Assembly (NCBI RefSeq): GCF_001427225.1
Contig: NZ_LMFH01000008.1
Span: 248,001 to 312,000 of the forward strand
Direction: 5' to 3'
DNA from: Lysobacter sp. Root494
Lineage (GTDB): Bacteria; Pseudomonadota; Gammaproteobacteria; Xanthomonadales; Xanthomonadaceae
Length of the DNA stretch: 64,000 nucleotides
Shown: piece after piece, positions 1 through 8,393 of the stretch
Layout of the letters: the number at the start of each line of letters is the position of its first letter
Position numbering within the stretch: position 1 is the stretch's first letter
Made by a program: the position numbers and the translations under genes
The notes under the pieces: model-generated
Told to the model about the DNA's origin: nothing
Database searches by the model: none
What the model saw: the letters and a program-made list of their open reading frames with translations, nothing else

Positions 1-138
1 TTCGCCGATCTCGGCGTCGACACCGGCGACACGCTGAAGACCACGCACTACGCCGCGCCCGCGAAGCGCAGCCGCGGCGTGATGGTGAAGGACGCGGCCG
101 AACTGGTCGCCGCACTCAAGCAAAAGGGTCTGCTGTGA
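1..138 (+). CDS. etfB: Electron transfer flavoprotein beta subunit (3' end only)
   Basis: The window opens inside this gene: only the last 45 codons and a TGA stop are present, and the 5' part lies outside. The visible C-terminus has the pattern of EtfB tails: a lysine/arginine-rich KRSRGVMVKD stretch followed by an ELVAALKQKGLL helix. Its TGA shares one base with the ATG of the next gene (TGATG), so the two are translationally coupled. EtfAB forms the AMP- and FAD-containing heterodimer that carries electrons from acyl-CoA dehydrogenases to ETF-ubiquinone oxidoreductase. The call rests on the tail motif and on the unmistakable etfA that follows. Confidence 0.85.
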   Translation, partial: FADLGVDTGDTLKTTHYAAPAKRSRGVMVKDAAELVAALKQKGLL

Positions 139-1076
139 TGAGCAAGGTTCTGATCGTTGCCGAACATCTCGACGGCAAGCTCAACGCGTCGACCGCAAAA
201 TGCGTGTCGGCGGCGCAGGCGCTGAAACCGGAAACCATCGACATCGTCGTGCTGGCGGCCGATCCCACAGGCATTGCCGCGGAAGCCGCGCAGATCGCCG
301 GGGTCACCAGGGTCCTCGCCCTCGCCAATCCCGCCAATGCGAACGCGATCGCGCAAGTGCTGGCACCGCAGGTGGCCGCGATCGCATCGGGTTACTCGCA
401 CGTGTTCGGCCCGTCGACCACTTTCGGCAAGGACCTGATGCCGTGCGTCGCGGCGCTGCTAGGCGTCGCGCAGGTTTCCGACGTCATGGCCGTGGAAGGC
501 AGCCACACCTTCAAGCGACCGATCTATGCGGGCAACGCGCTGATCACCGTCGAAGCACCGACCGACCATGCGGTCGTGGCCACCGTGCGCAATGCCTCCT
601 GGCCCGAAGCCGCGCGTGGCGGGAGCGCACCTGTGGAGTCCATCAGCGTCGATGCCCGGTTACCTACGCACACCCGTTACGTCGGCCTTGCCGCAGGCAA
701 GTCCGATCGCCCGGACCTGCAGAGCGCGCGGCGCGTGGTATCCGGCGGACGCGGTGTGGGCTCGGCCGAGAACTTCAAGATCATCTACGACCTGGCCGAC
801 AGGCTTGGTGCAGCGGTGGGCGCCTCGCGCGCCGCGGTCGACGCGGGATACGTACCCAACGAATTGCAGGTCGGCCAGACCGGAAAGATCATCGCGCCCG
901 AGCTCTACATCGCGGTGGGCATCTCCGGAGCGATCCAGCACCTCACCGGCATCAAGGACGCTGGCACGATCGTCGCGATCAACAAGGATGGTGATGCGCC
1001 GATCTTCGAAATCGCGGATATCGGCTTGGTGGGTGATCTGTTTGTGCTCCTGCCGGAACTGCAAGCCGCGCTTTGA
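138..1076 (+). CDS. etfA: Electron transfer flavoprotein alpha subunit
   Basis: A 312-residue protein of normal family length. The N-terminal half starts [12 protein letters not shown], the usual EtfA opening. The C-terminal FAD domain shows its conserved blocks in order: the ASRAAVDAG segment, [16 protein letters not shown] and [11 protein letters not shown]. It holds the FAD that passes electrons from acyl-CoA and other dehydrogenases to the quinone pool. The ATG at 138 is preferred over the GTG at 135 because it overlaps the etfB stop by one base. Nothing looks truncated. Confidence 0.97.
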   Translation: MSKVLIVAEHLDGKLNASTAKCVSAAQALKPETIDIVVLAADPTGIAAEAAQIAGVTRVLALANPANANAIAQVLAPQVAAIASGYSHVFGPSTTFGKDLMPCVAALLGVAQVSDVMAVEGSHTFKRPIYAGNALITVEAPTDHAVVATVRNASWPEAARGGSAPVESISVDARLPTHTRYVGLAAGKSDRPDLQSARRVVSGGRGVGSAENFKIIYDLADRLGAAVGASRAAVDAGYVPNELQVGQTGKIIAPELYIAVGISGAIQHLTGIKDAGTIVAINKDGDAPIFEIADIGLVGDLFVLLPELQAAL

Positions 1077-1117
1077 GTCCCGCAGTGAACGGCGCCGGAC
1101 CTATCTGCAAGCGGGTC

Positions 1118-2242
1118 ATGATTGTCTTCGGCACCCGGCCGGAGGCCATCAAGATGGCTCCGCTGGTCCACGCAATCGCGGCCCATCCGCGCCTGCAACC
1201 GGTGCTGGTCGTGAGCGGCCAACATCGGCAGATGCTGGATTCGGTGCTCGAGACCTTCGGGTTGCAGCCGGATGCGGATCTAGCCGTCATGGAATCGCGG
1301 CAATCATTGCCCGACCTCACGGCGCGAGTCCTGCAAGGCATGGGACACCTGTTGGCGATGCAGCGTCCGGACATGGTGCTGGTGCATGGGGATACCACGA
1401 CGACGCTGTCGGCGGCACTGGCCGCGTTCTACGCGCGCATCCCCATAGGGCACGTGGAAGCCGGCCTGCGAACCGGCAATCTGCTGGCGCCCTGGCCCGA
1501 AGAGATGAACCGGCGGCTCACTGCGCCGCTGTGCGCACTGCACTTCGCCCCGACGAATGCGGCTCGGGACAACTTGTTGCGCGAAGGCATCGAAGCAGGC
1601 CGAGTCCACGTCACCGGCAATACGGTGATCGATGCGCTGTTGCAGGTGGATGCCAAACTGCATGCGGAAACGTCGCTGCGGGAAGCGGCGCGCGCGAGTC
1701 TGCCGTCACTGGATGCACGCCGTCGCCTGGTCCTCGTGACGGGTCACAGACGCGAGAATTTCGGCGATGGCTTCGAAGGGATATGCAAGGCGCTGTCGCG
1801 GCTTGCGCAGCGCAGCGACGTGCAGGTCATCTATCCGGTCCATCTCAATCCGCAGGTCCGCGAGCCCGTCCACCGCCTGTTGGCAGGACTCCATAATGTT
1901 CAACTGATAGAGCCGCTGGACTACCTGCCGTTTGTATTCCTGATGCGCCGCGCGGATGTGATCCTGACCGACTCCGGCGGCATCCAGGAAGAAGCGCCCT
2001 CGCTCGGGAAACCCGTGCTCGTCATGCGCGATACGACCGAGCGCCCGGAGGCGATAGCAGCGGGAACCGCGCAACTGGTGGGCACCGATCCGGATCGCAT
2101 CGTCGCGGCAGTGGAACGGATACTCGACGGCCCACCGTCGGCGCCGCACGCGCCTATCGACCGCAATCCGTATGGTGACGGACAGGCCAGTGCGCGGATC
2201 GCCGGTATCATCGACGCCAGCTTGAACCCTGGCGAAAACTGA
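1118..2242 (+). CDS. wecB: UDP-N-acetylglucosamine 2-epimerase (non-hydrolysing)
   Basis: Interconverts UDP-GlcNAc and UDP-ManNAc in the cytoplasm for surface polysaccharides. The protein opens [17 protein letters not shown], the family signature, and keeps [54 protein letters not shown] and the ERPE segment. The ATG at 1118 is chosen because it begins exactly at the conserved N-terminus (about 374 residues); an in-frame GTG at 1085 and a TTG at 1073 overlapping the etfA stop are alternatives, and none has a strong ribosome site. It follows etfA closely but functionally belongs with the polysaccharide genes, which lie on the opposite strand just downstream. Together with the dehydrogenase at 8.4-9.7 kb it could supply UDP-ManNAcA. 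Confidence 0.95.
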   Translation: MIVFGTRPEAIKMAPLVHAIAAHPRLQPVLVVSGQHRQMLDSVLETFGLQPDADLAVMESRQSLPDLTARVLQGMGHLLAMQRPDMVLVHGDTTTTLSAALAAFYARIPIGHVEAGLRTGNLLAPWPEEMNRRLTAPLCALHFAPTNAARDNLLREGIEAGRVHVTGNTVIDALLQVDAKLHAETSLREAARASLPSLDARRRLVLVTGHRRENFGDGFEGICKALSRLAQRSDVQVIYPVHLNPQVREPVHRLLAGLHNVQLIEPLDYLPFVFLMRRADVILTDSGGIQEEAPSLGKPVLVMRDTTERPEAIAAGTAQLVGTDPDRIVAAVERILDGPPSAPHAPIDRNPYGDGQASARIAGIIDASLNPGEN

Positions 2243-2248
2243 CGGCGT

Positions 2249-2782
2249 CTACTTCGACGCGTTATGCGCCACGCGCCATTCGGCGAGGGATGCGTCCAGA
2301 TCGCCCTCGGCCCCGACGAGGGACCAGAACGCCGGCCAGTCGGTATCGCTGCGCTCCATCCAGAAGTCCATCTTGCGGCTCTTGTCGCGCAGGAACATCT
2401 CGATGTTGGTGCTGACGGTTTCGATGTAGTCGCGGCAGAACGCCAGCGGATCGCGCACGGGGGCTGCGTAGATCTGGTCTGCGTACCCGCGCATGATCGA
2501 GCCGCCCAGATGCCAGCGCTTGTTGAAGCTGGCCGCGACCGCTTCGGGATCACGCCGCAGATGCACGTACACAGCCTTGTCGCCATAGGCGGCATCCAAC
2601 CGTCCCAGGAACCAGGACAGTCGATTGTCGACTTCGATGTGATTGTCCGGATAGTCGACGCGCTGCCTACCGGGTTGTTTCATCCGAGTCTCATGGCCGA
2701 CGCGATAGTTGCGGATATGGCGCGCAGCGTGGGCGAAGGTCACTGAGCCGCAGCGGCCGGTGCACAACACGAATACATTCAT
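2249..2782 (-). CDS. Sulfotransferase-like protein
   Basis: A 177-residue protein that opens NVFVLCTGRCGSVTF, resembling the 5'-phosphosulfate-binding loop of PAPS-dependent sulfotransferases (TGRxGSxxL/F). A later VHLRRDPEAVAASF segment fits the 3'-phosphate-binding motif (RDPxxxxxS). The family transfers sulfate from PAPS to a hydroxyl, here plausibly a sugar of the polysaccharide. It is the last gene of the long - strand run and converges on wecB with 6 bases between. It is short for a sulfotransferase, and no clear Shine-Dalgarno precedes the ATG. Fold assignment is fairly safe; the substrate is unknown. Confidence 0.7.
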   Translation of the reverse strand: MNVFVLCTGRCGSVTFAHAARHIRNYRVGHETRMKQPGRQRVDYPDNHIEVDNRLSWFLGRLDAAYGDKAVYVHLRRDPEAVAASFNKRWHLGGSIMRGYADQIYAAPVRDPLAFCRDYIETVSTNIEMFLRDKSRKMDFWMERSDTDWPAFWSLVGAEGDLDASLAEWRVAHNASK

Positions 2783-2817
2783 GGATAGCGTTCGACCGAT
2801 ACGTTTCTGTTGCCTAC

Positions 2818-3303
2818 TTATTTCGCCGCTTGCTTCCAGTAGAAGCTGACCAGACCCTGCGCGTCAGGCGCCTGCAGCGCAACCTTCAGGTCGGGCCCCT
2901 GCGGCGTGATCACGTAGCGAACGCGCAAACCATCGGCATTGCGTACGACATGCGTATTGCTTGTTTCCGCGGTGGACAGCGGTTTGAAACCAGCCGCTTC
3001 GAAGGCATTTGCCAGCACTATTTCGGCCTGCGCTTCATCGATCCTCGCGTATTCGGCGCGCACGACGCGGTCAGTGGTGCCGTCAGCGGCCTGCTTGCTG
3101 CTGCGGGAACGGATGATCAAAGTTTCAGGGACGTGGATTCCGCCGGCGATCGGCAGGATGTGCAGGCGTGTCCTGGATGCAGGCTTCGCGGGTTGTTCCT
3201 TTGGCGTTTGCGTGTCGGCGTTGCTGTTGGGCGCATCCGACTGTCCGCCGCAAGCGGCGAGAGTGATTGCGACCAGGAGAACCGGCAGGATCTTGATATT
3301 CAT
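2818..3303 (-). CDS. Small predicted lipoprotein, paralogue of the one at 7893-8369
   Basis: A 161-residue protein with a short lysine-containing start, a hydrophobic stretch and a lipobox (TLAAC, Cys18), so it is predicted to be exported and lipidated. A Pro/Gln/Asn-rich tether runs to about residue 45. The C-terminal part carries an A-AE-IV-A---AAG-K helix followed by an R--G--VR strand and a GP-LK-P-A-G ending. The same pattern occurs in the lipoprotein at 7893-8369. I do not recognise a named family. It lies 19 bases downstream of the acyltransferase gene, suggesting cotranscription and a role at the envelope in polysaccharide acylation or assembly, which is inference. Confidence 0.75.
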   Translation of the reverse strand: MNIKILPVLLVAITLAACGGQSDAPNSNADTQTPKEQPAKPASRTRLHILPIAGGIHVPETLIIRSRSSKQAADGTTDRVVRAEYARIDEAQAEIVLANAFEAAGFKPLSTAETSNTHVVRNADGLRVRYVITPQGPDLKVALQAPDAQGLVSFYWKQAAK

Positions 3304-3322
3304 GGCAGGCCTATGGGTAGCG

Positions 3323-6220
3323 TCAATTCAGAGTTAGCGAAGCGGCATCGGGGACGGTCCGGCCCTTCGCCAGAAGGGGAACGAGTTGGGCTGAGAATTC
3401 GTCTTCCAGCGTACGCGCGAACGTAGCGGTGGGCTGCATTGCATCGCGGTAGACCAGGACGCCATCACGGATCGGATCGCAGAATTGCGGGCCGCAGAAT
3501 GCGTCGTTGATATCCAGCACGGCGATCCCCGGAGTCCGGTTCGCCAATGACAGAAGCGGCCCTTCGCGGGTGCTCAGCGTGCGGCTGGACCTGCACTGCA
3601 CGGCGTCGCCCCGCGTCATGAGGCATTGCGGCACGTCGAACGGCATCCAGGGCATGTACCGCACGACCGCGATCCCGCTGCCCTTTGCGCTCAGTTGGCT
3701 CACGTATGTCGCAATTCCGCGCTCAAGGGCGGGGCTCGCCTGCTCATAGGAATGCCTGCGGCTGTCTATGTACTGCGGCGACTGCACAAGGACAACGAGG
3801 TCCGCTGGTTCGGCCTGCAGGCGGCGGACAACGGCGCCGGCCCAACGCGAACACTCGCCGAATGCGCGTTTCAGCCTTCTGTTGTAAACGGGCGTCGCGG
3901 AAAAGAGGCAGCTGTCCTTGAAGAAGGTATCCAGTCGCCAGCCGTTTCGCTGTGCCGCGGCCTTCAGCCCGGGCACGAGATTGGCACCCATCGAATCGCC
4001 CACGACCACTACACGGCGTTGCCCATGCTGCTCACCGTAGGTGCAGGACACGACTTGGTCGCGCCGGAGCGACTGCACGCACTTGTCGGCAAAAGCATCC
4101 CCGCGATCGTCCTTGGCAAGCATGGGGCTTGGATTGACGCCGTCGAATGACGGGACCTTCCGCATCTGTATGCCGGCCGCCACTGCGTCGGCGCCGGGAA
4201 TGCCCATGCGCTCGGCGACGAGCGGTGCCATGGTGCGCATGTAGGTGGCCGTGACGTGGTGCGCGTCCCGATACACGAACACGTTGCCGATCACTGCGGG
4301 GCACTTCCCGTCGCGGCAGAACAGGTCGGTGAAATCGACCAGGCGGTATCCGGCAGACTTCGCCAGCAAGGACATCGCATCCTGGTACATGACATCGGCC
4401 TGCGAGCCGGTGCAGGAATCCGCTTCGCCAGGATGGGAAGCGAAGCAGTCGCGCACCTCGGTCGGCTGCCAGGGCGTGGAACGGAAGACGACGATCTTGT
4501 CCCGGCCCCGTGCGACCTGGGACCACAATTCCTGCATGCCGTGCGCCAGCGCCGCGGCGCTGTCCTTGGGTTTCTTGTCCTTCAGGCTCAGGAGCCGGTG
4601 TCGGGGCGACTGGGACAGCACGATGTAATCGAAGTCGTGGTCATTGAGGTAGGCGACAACGTTGTGCGCCCACTTCTGGCACGACGCGTACGGCCCCTTC
4701 AATTTTGGATGGAACAGCGGTACGTCGGCGGCGATGCACGTCGTCTTCGTGATCCCGACGACCTGCACGTCCGCAAGGCGGGCCATTTCCGCGAACGCCG
4801 GCAACCAGTGGACGGCATGCGAGTCGCCAACGACCGCGATACGAGTCTTGGCGTTGTCGCGCCCATAGACGCACGTCTTGACTTCCGCGCCCTGGAATCC
4901 CTGGATGCAGCCTTCGGCGTAGGCGACCGACACGTCGTCTTCCACGTTCGGCAATGCCGGCAGGAAATCGACGCGAGCCGCTGGCACGGGACCTGGTGAC
5001 AACATCGCCATCGCGCCGGGGTATGCCGACGTGTCGGCGACAGCAGCGCTGCCCGATTCGCTTCCGGTTTGGCGCACGACGCCCCATGCGAACGCAACGC
5101 ACGCCAGGCTCGCTGCGGCGGCAATCGACAAGGGTTTCCAGGAGGGCGTGCCCGGGACACCTGGCTTTCGGAGTGTGTCTTCGACGAAGCGCTTGCTCAG
5201 TCCCGCCAGCGCAACGGCGGCAAGGGCGATAACGATGCCTTGGAGGATGCCGATCCGGTCGCCGTAGTAATGCTTGGCGAAGACGATGAGCGGCCAGTGC
5301 CAGAGGTAGAGCGAATAGGAGATGTCGCCCAGGTACTGGACCGGACGTGCGCCGAGCCAGCGCGTGGCCAGGAAATGCGGAAAGGCCGCTCCCGCCTGGA
5401 TCGCGAGCAGGGTCGCCACGGTCGGCAGGAGCGCGGCATAGCCGGGATAAGCGGTGTCATCGCTGAGGAACAAGGCGGCGGCGAGGATTCCTGCTAGACC
5501 GAGCAGGAGGACTGGCACGCGTGCGCGGCCTGCGGACGCACCTGCTACGGCCAGCAATCCGCCTGCGGCAAGCTGCCATATGCGGGTGAACGATGAGAAG
5601 TACGCCGCGGTCTCGCCCGACAAGCCCGTCTTTACGGAATAGGCCAGCGAGCCCGCGACGATCAGCGCCAGGCATGCGGCGCAGAAACTCCTGAACGAAG
5701 TGACTGGCGCGAAGCGGCGAGCGAACGCGTACAGCCCCGCCAGCAGGGCTGGCCACACGAAGTAGTACTGCTCCTCCACCGACAGCGACCAGAAATGCTG
5801 GACCGGGGACGCCGACGCCTCGATGGCCAGGTAATCGACGGCCTTGAACGCCAGCCACCAGTTTTCGAAATACAGCGCCGCGGCGCCTGTTTCCTGCGCT
5901 ACGCCGCGCCATTCGGTCACCGGCAGCAGGACGAGCGTCGCCGCCAGGACCACCATGAGCGTGAGCACTGCCGCCGGCAACAGTCTTCGCGCGCGGCGCA
6001 CGTAGAAGCGCGGCAGCGAGATGCCACCTCTCGTCTCTAGTTCGCGCAGCAGCAGTGCGGTGATGAGGTAGCCGGATATGACGAAAAAGACGTCGACACC
6101 GGTGTACCCGCCGGGCAGCCAGCTGGGCCACAAGTGATAGACAAGCACCAGCAGCACCGCGATGGCGCGCAGGCCTTGGATTTCGGGCCGGAAGCCGCCG
6201 TGTTCATCTCGAATCTGCAC
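3323..6220 (-). CDS. OafA-type membrane acyltransferase fused to two SGNH domains
   Basis: A 965-residue protein. Residues 1-390 form the Acyltransferase_3 membrane domain: RPEIQGLRAIAV, the catalytic-type His29 after the first helix, FFVISGYLIT, R-rich RRARRLLPA, and SLSVEEQYYF. Two SGNH-like extracytoplasmic domains follow. The first (about 455-680) has GDS at 465-467 and a D-A-H-H box at 652-655. The second (about 725-950) has GDS at 741-743, but the matching box reads D-A-M-Q at 926-929, so the catalytic histidine is absent. Single-SGNH OafA proteins O-acetylate O-antigen and related glycans; a tandem copy is unusual. Gene order puts it in the decoration end of the polysaccharide locus, 8 bases after the GNAT fusion gene. 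Confidence 0.92.
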   Translation of the reverse strand: MQIRDEHGGFRPEIQGLRAIAVLLVLVYHLWPSWLPGGYTGVDVFFVISGYLITALLLRELETRGGISLPRFYVRRARRLLPAAVLTLMVVLAATLVLLPVTEWRGVAQETGAAALYFENWWLAFKAVDYLAIEASASPVQHFWSLSVEEQYYFVWPALLAGLYAFARRFAPVTSFRSFCAACLALIVAGSLAYSVKTGLSGETAAYFSSFTRIWQLAAGGLLAVAGASAGRARVPVLLLGLAGILAAALFLSDDTAYPGYAALLPTVATLLAIQAGAAFPHFLATRWLGARPVQYLGDISYSLYLWHWPLIVFAKHYYGDRIGILQGIVIALAAVALAGLSKRFVEDTLRKPGVPGTPSWKPLSIAAAASLACVAFAWGVVRQTGSESGSAAVADTSAYPGAMAMLSPGPVPAARVDFLPALPNVEDDVSVAYAEGCIQGFQGAEVKTCVYGRDNAKTRIAVVGDSHAVHWLPAFAEMARLADVQVVGITKTTCIAADVPLFHPKLKGPYASCQKWAHNVVAYLNDHDFDYIVLSQSPRHRLLSLKDKKPKDSAAALAHGMQELWSQVARGRDKIVVFRSTPWQPTEVRDCFASHPGEADSCTGSQADVMYQDAMSLLAKSAGYRLVDFTDLFCRDGKCPAVIGNVFVYRDAHHVTATYMRTMAPLVAERMGIPGADAVAAGIQMRKVPSFDGVNPSPMLAKDDRGDAFADKCVQSLRRDQVVSCTYGEQHGQRRVVVVGDSMGANLVPGLKAAAQRNGWRLDTFFKDSCLFSATPVYNRRLKRAFGECSRWAGAVVRRLQAEPADLVVLVQSPQYIDSRRHSYEQASPALERGIATYVSQLSAKGSGIAVVRYMPWMPFDVPQCLMTRGDAVQCRSSRTLSTREGPLLSLANRTPGIAVLDINDAFCGPQFCDPIRDGVLVYRDAMQPTATFARTLEDEFSAQLVPLLAKGRTVPDAASLTLN

Positions 6221-6228
6221 GTCGCGGA

Positions 6229-7830
6229 CTACTGAGTCATCGCTGTGACGTAGTGCGGCCTGAAACCGGCCTGGCGCTTGAAGCGCAACAGCTCCGAAGT
6301 TCCATTTTCCTTGCCGCCATACATCACGTACTTGAGGCCACGGGTAAAACTCTCGCGGTGTTCGGACAGCCAGCGGATCACTTCATGGTGAAGTAACGTC
6401 AGAATGCCGTGGTCCAGATGGTCTCCATGCCCGAGAATCTGTGAATAGACAGCGACCTCGCCTGTTCGGCGCAGCGAGATGTACCCCACCAGGCGCTCGT
6501 CGACCTGCACGCTCCCCTGCATGTGCCCCGGTGCGGCCTGGAACACGCCGAACGTCATCGCCCAGTGATTCTGGCACTTGGGCAGCGCAACCTCGTATCT
6601 GCGGTCGGGAGCGCCGCCCATTTCCTCGATGCTGCGCGTCAGCGTTGGCCTGATCGCGCCGCCCGAGCGGATCTCCTTGGACGTATTGGCCGCATGGATG
6701 TCCGGGATGAAGAGCCGCCAGGCAAACGGCTTGACGTAGTAGTTCTGCGCGATGGCCTTCTTCTTCTGGCGCAATCGCGCGCCTTTGCCGAAGGTCTTGA
6801 TGTGCGCTTCCCACCCGGCAAAGTCGAGGACCTCGTCGACCGGAATGAGCATGGGCGTGAAGCGCCGGGCCACGAAATCGCCGGAGGAGGCGTAGTGCAG
6901 GTAGTTGGCCAGTCCCTTTTCGCTCTGGTCGACGAATACGGTGCAAGCCTCGCCGCAGCTGCGGCTGTTACGCGAAAAACTAAGCGTGACGTGTGGGATT
7001 TCGACATCACCCACGGGCCCGGCCTTGTCTGCTGCAGTCACCGTCGCGGTCGCTGCCGGAGCCGACGGCGCCTGGCTTGCCGACGCGCCGGCCAACGCGG
7101 CGCGCAAGCCGGAATCGAACGCGCGCTCAAGCATCCTGCGATAGGTCGAGCCTTGGAAATGCAGGGTGTTGCCGGGGCCGCAGGAACCGATGTCCGCGAG
7201 TTCGAGCGCGTCCTTCGGTTCCACGCCGCCCCAATAGACGCCGTCGACGCGCTCCGCCACCAGTCGGCCGAAGTCGTAGTACTCGAGCCGGTTATCAAGC
7301 TTGGGGTAGTAATCGGTCTGCTGGTTGAGGAACAGCACCGGCACGCCCGGGTTCTTGCGGCGGATGCTGACGATGAGTTCGACGGCCTCGTTGACCGATT
7401 GGTCGAGGGTACGGCGTCCGAGCTTGCGGTGGCGCTTGATGAAGCTGTCGCGATCGCGCAGGTGTGCAGGGTGGATCCAGAACTTCGCTCCAGCCTCGTC
7501 TTCCCAAAGCTCGAAATTCATGTCCGCATAGGAATCGAGCATCAACAGGTCGGCACCGGTCTCGTTCACGACCTCACGATCGGCCTGGCCGATGTAATAG
7601 CGCTGCAACGTAGGTTGCATCGCATCGACGTCGCTGATTGAAGCGAGGAATTCCTTCGATACGGTGCGCCCATCCAACGCGTCCAGGAACAGCACCATCG
7701 GGGACTTGCCATTCTGGACGACCGTGGGTTTGGCGGCGAACAGGTCCGGATTGAGCGCGAGCGATCGCCGGCAGGTGCAATCGCCGCGAACCAGGATCTT
7801 GAGCGGACTACCGTCTGGCTTGACGAACAT
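6229..7830 (-). CDS. SGNH/DUF6270-like N-terminal domain fused to a GNAT-like C-terminal domain
   Basis: A 533-residue two-part protein. The first 245 residues look SGNH-like: a leading strand ILVRGDCTCR, where Cys18 takes the place of the nucleophilic serine, then a DLLMLDSYADMN segment, a PVLFLNQQTD strand and a late NTLHF box with His224. An Ala/Thr/Ser linker (about 246-272) leads to a second half that ends in a GNAT-like pattern (VGYISLRRTGEVAVYSQIL and a late KRQAGF segment). The N-terminal start resembles the GSCVSRD opening of the DUF6270-like protein at 16660-17442. Role unknown; an acyl-transfer function on the polysaccharide is inferred from its place beside the OafA gene. Confidence 0.65.
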   Translation of the reverse strand: MFVKPDGSPLKILVRGDCTCRRSLALNPDLFAAKPTVVQNGKSPMVLFLDALDGRTVSKEFLASISDVDAMQPTLQRYYIGQADREVVNETGADLLMLDSYADMNFELWEDEAGAKFWIHPAHLRDRDSFIKRHRKLGRRTLDQSVNEAVELIVSIRRKNPGVPVLFLNQQTDYYPKLDNRLEYYDFGRLVAERVDGVYWGGVEPKDALELADIGSCGPGNTLHFQGSTYRRMLERAFDSGLRAALAGASASQAPSAPAATATVTAADKAGPVGDVEIPHVTLSFSRNSRSCGEACTVFVDQSEKGLANYLHYASSGDFVARRFTPMLIPVDEVLDFAGWEAHIKTFGKGARLRQKKKAIAQNYYVKPFAWRLFIPDIHAANTSKEIRSGGAIRPTLTRSIEEMGGAPDRRYEVALPKCQNHWAMTFGVFQAAPGHMQGSVQVDERLVGYISLRRTGEVAVYSQILGHGDHLDHGILTLLHHEVIRWLSEHRESFTRGLKYVMYGGKENGTSELLRFKRQAGFRPHYVTAMTQ

Positions 7831-7861
7831 GACTCACACGATTGGGGAGTAGAAGGGAGTG

Positions 7862-7883
7862 GATGCGACTTCCCAGCCGCATC
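7862..7883 (-). other. Intercistronic hairpin
   Basis: On the - strand the bases form a 9-bp stem (GATGCGGCT / AGTCGCATC, one G-T pair) closed by a GGGA loop. It sits in the 62-base gap between the second lipoprotein gene and the SGNH-GNAT gene. No T-run follows, so it is not an intrinsic terminator. It could stabilise or separate segments of the operon mRNA. Confidence 0.5.
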
Positions 7884-7892
7884 GAGATTGCC

Positions 7893-8369
7893 TTAGCGCT
7901 TCAGGTAAATCGAGCCGATTGCCTTCGGGTCCTTGAGCGCCGGACCGACGCCCTTCGGGCGGGCCAGCGTGCGGACCGGCTGGCCGTGGCGCGTGCGGTA
8001 GAGCTGGCGCGCGCCGTTGCCATCTTCGAAGCGATGACCGGCCTTGTAGCCGGCCGCCATCAACTGTGCGGTCACGATCGCTTCCGCTTCGGCCACGGTT
8101 CCGGAGACGACCTCCATGAACATCTGGCGTTCGTCGGCGCCAGCGGCATTCTTGCCGACGCGGTCGTAACGCACCTTGACCTTGTCACCGAGGGCAGCGA
8201 CGACCGCGCTTACCGCATCCTGGCCCGCCGGTTGCACGAGGCCTGGGGACTGCGGTGCCGGAGTCGTGGTGGCGGTTGCAGGCTCGACAGTCTGCAGAGG
8301 TTCTGGCGATTGCCTGTCGCACGCAGCACAGGCAAGCAGGATTACTAGGATCAGGGTTGATTTACTCAT
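7893..8369 (-). CDS. Small predicted lipoprotein, paralogue of the one at 2818-3303
   Basis: A 158-residue protein with a hydrophobic leader and a lipobox ending CAAC (Cys17), then a Pro/Thr/Ala-rich spacer to about residue 48. The C-terminal domain contains the helix AEAEAIVTAQLMAAGYK, then an RQLYRTRHGQPVR strand and a GPALKDPKAIGSIYL ending. These align by eye with the tail of the lipoprotein at 2818-3303 (shared A-AE-IV-A---AAG-K, R--G--VR, GP-LK-P-A-G). No named family is recognised. It follows the UDP-HexNAc dehydrogenase by 24 bases and precedes the SGNH-GNAT gene, so the two paralogues bracket the two acyl-transfer genes. Confidence 0.75.
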   Translation of the reverse strand: MSKSTLILVILLACAACDRQSPEPLQTVEPATATTTPAPQSPGLVQPAGQDAVSAVVAALGDKVKVRYDRVGKNAAGADERQMFMEVVSGTVAEAEAIVTAQLMAAGYKAGHRFEDGNGARQLYRTRHGQPVRTLARPKGVGPALKDPKAIGSIYLKR

Positions 8370-8393
8370 GGATCTGGGTACTCGGCAGGAAAC

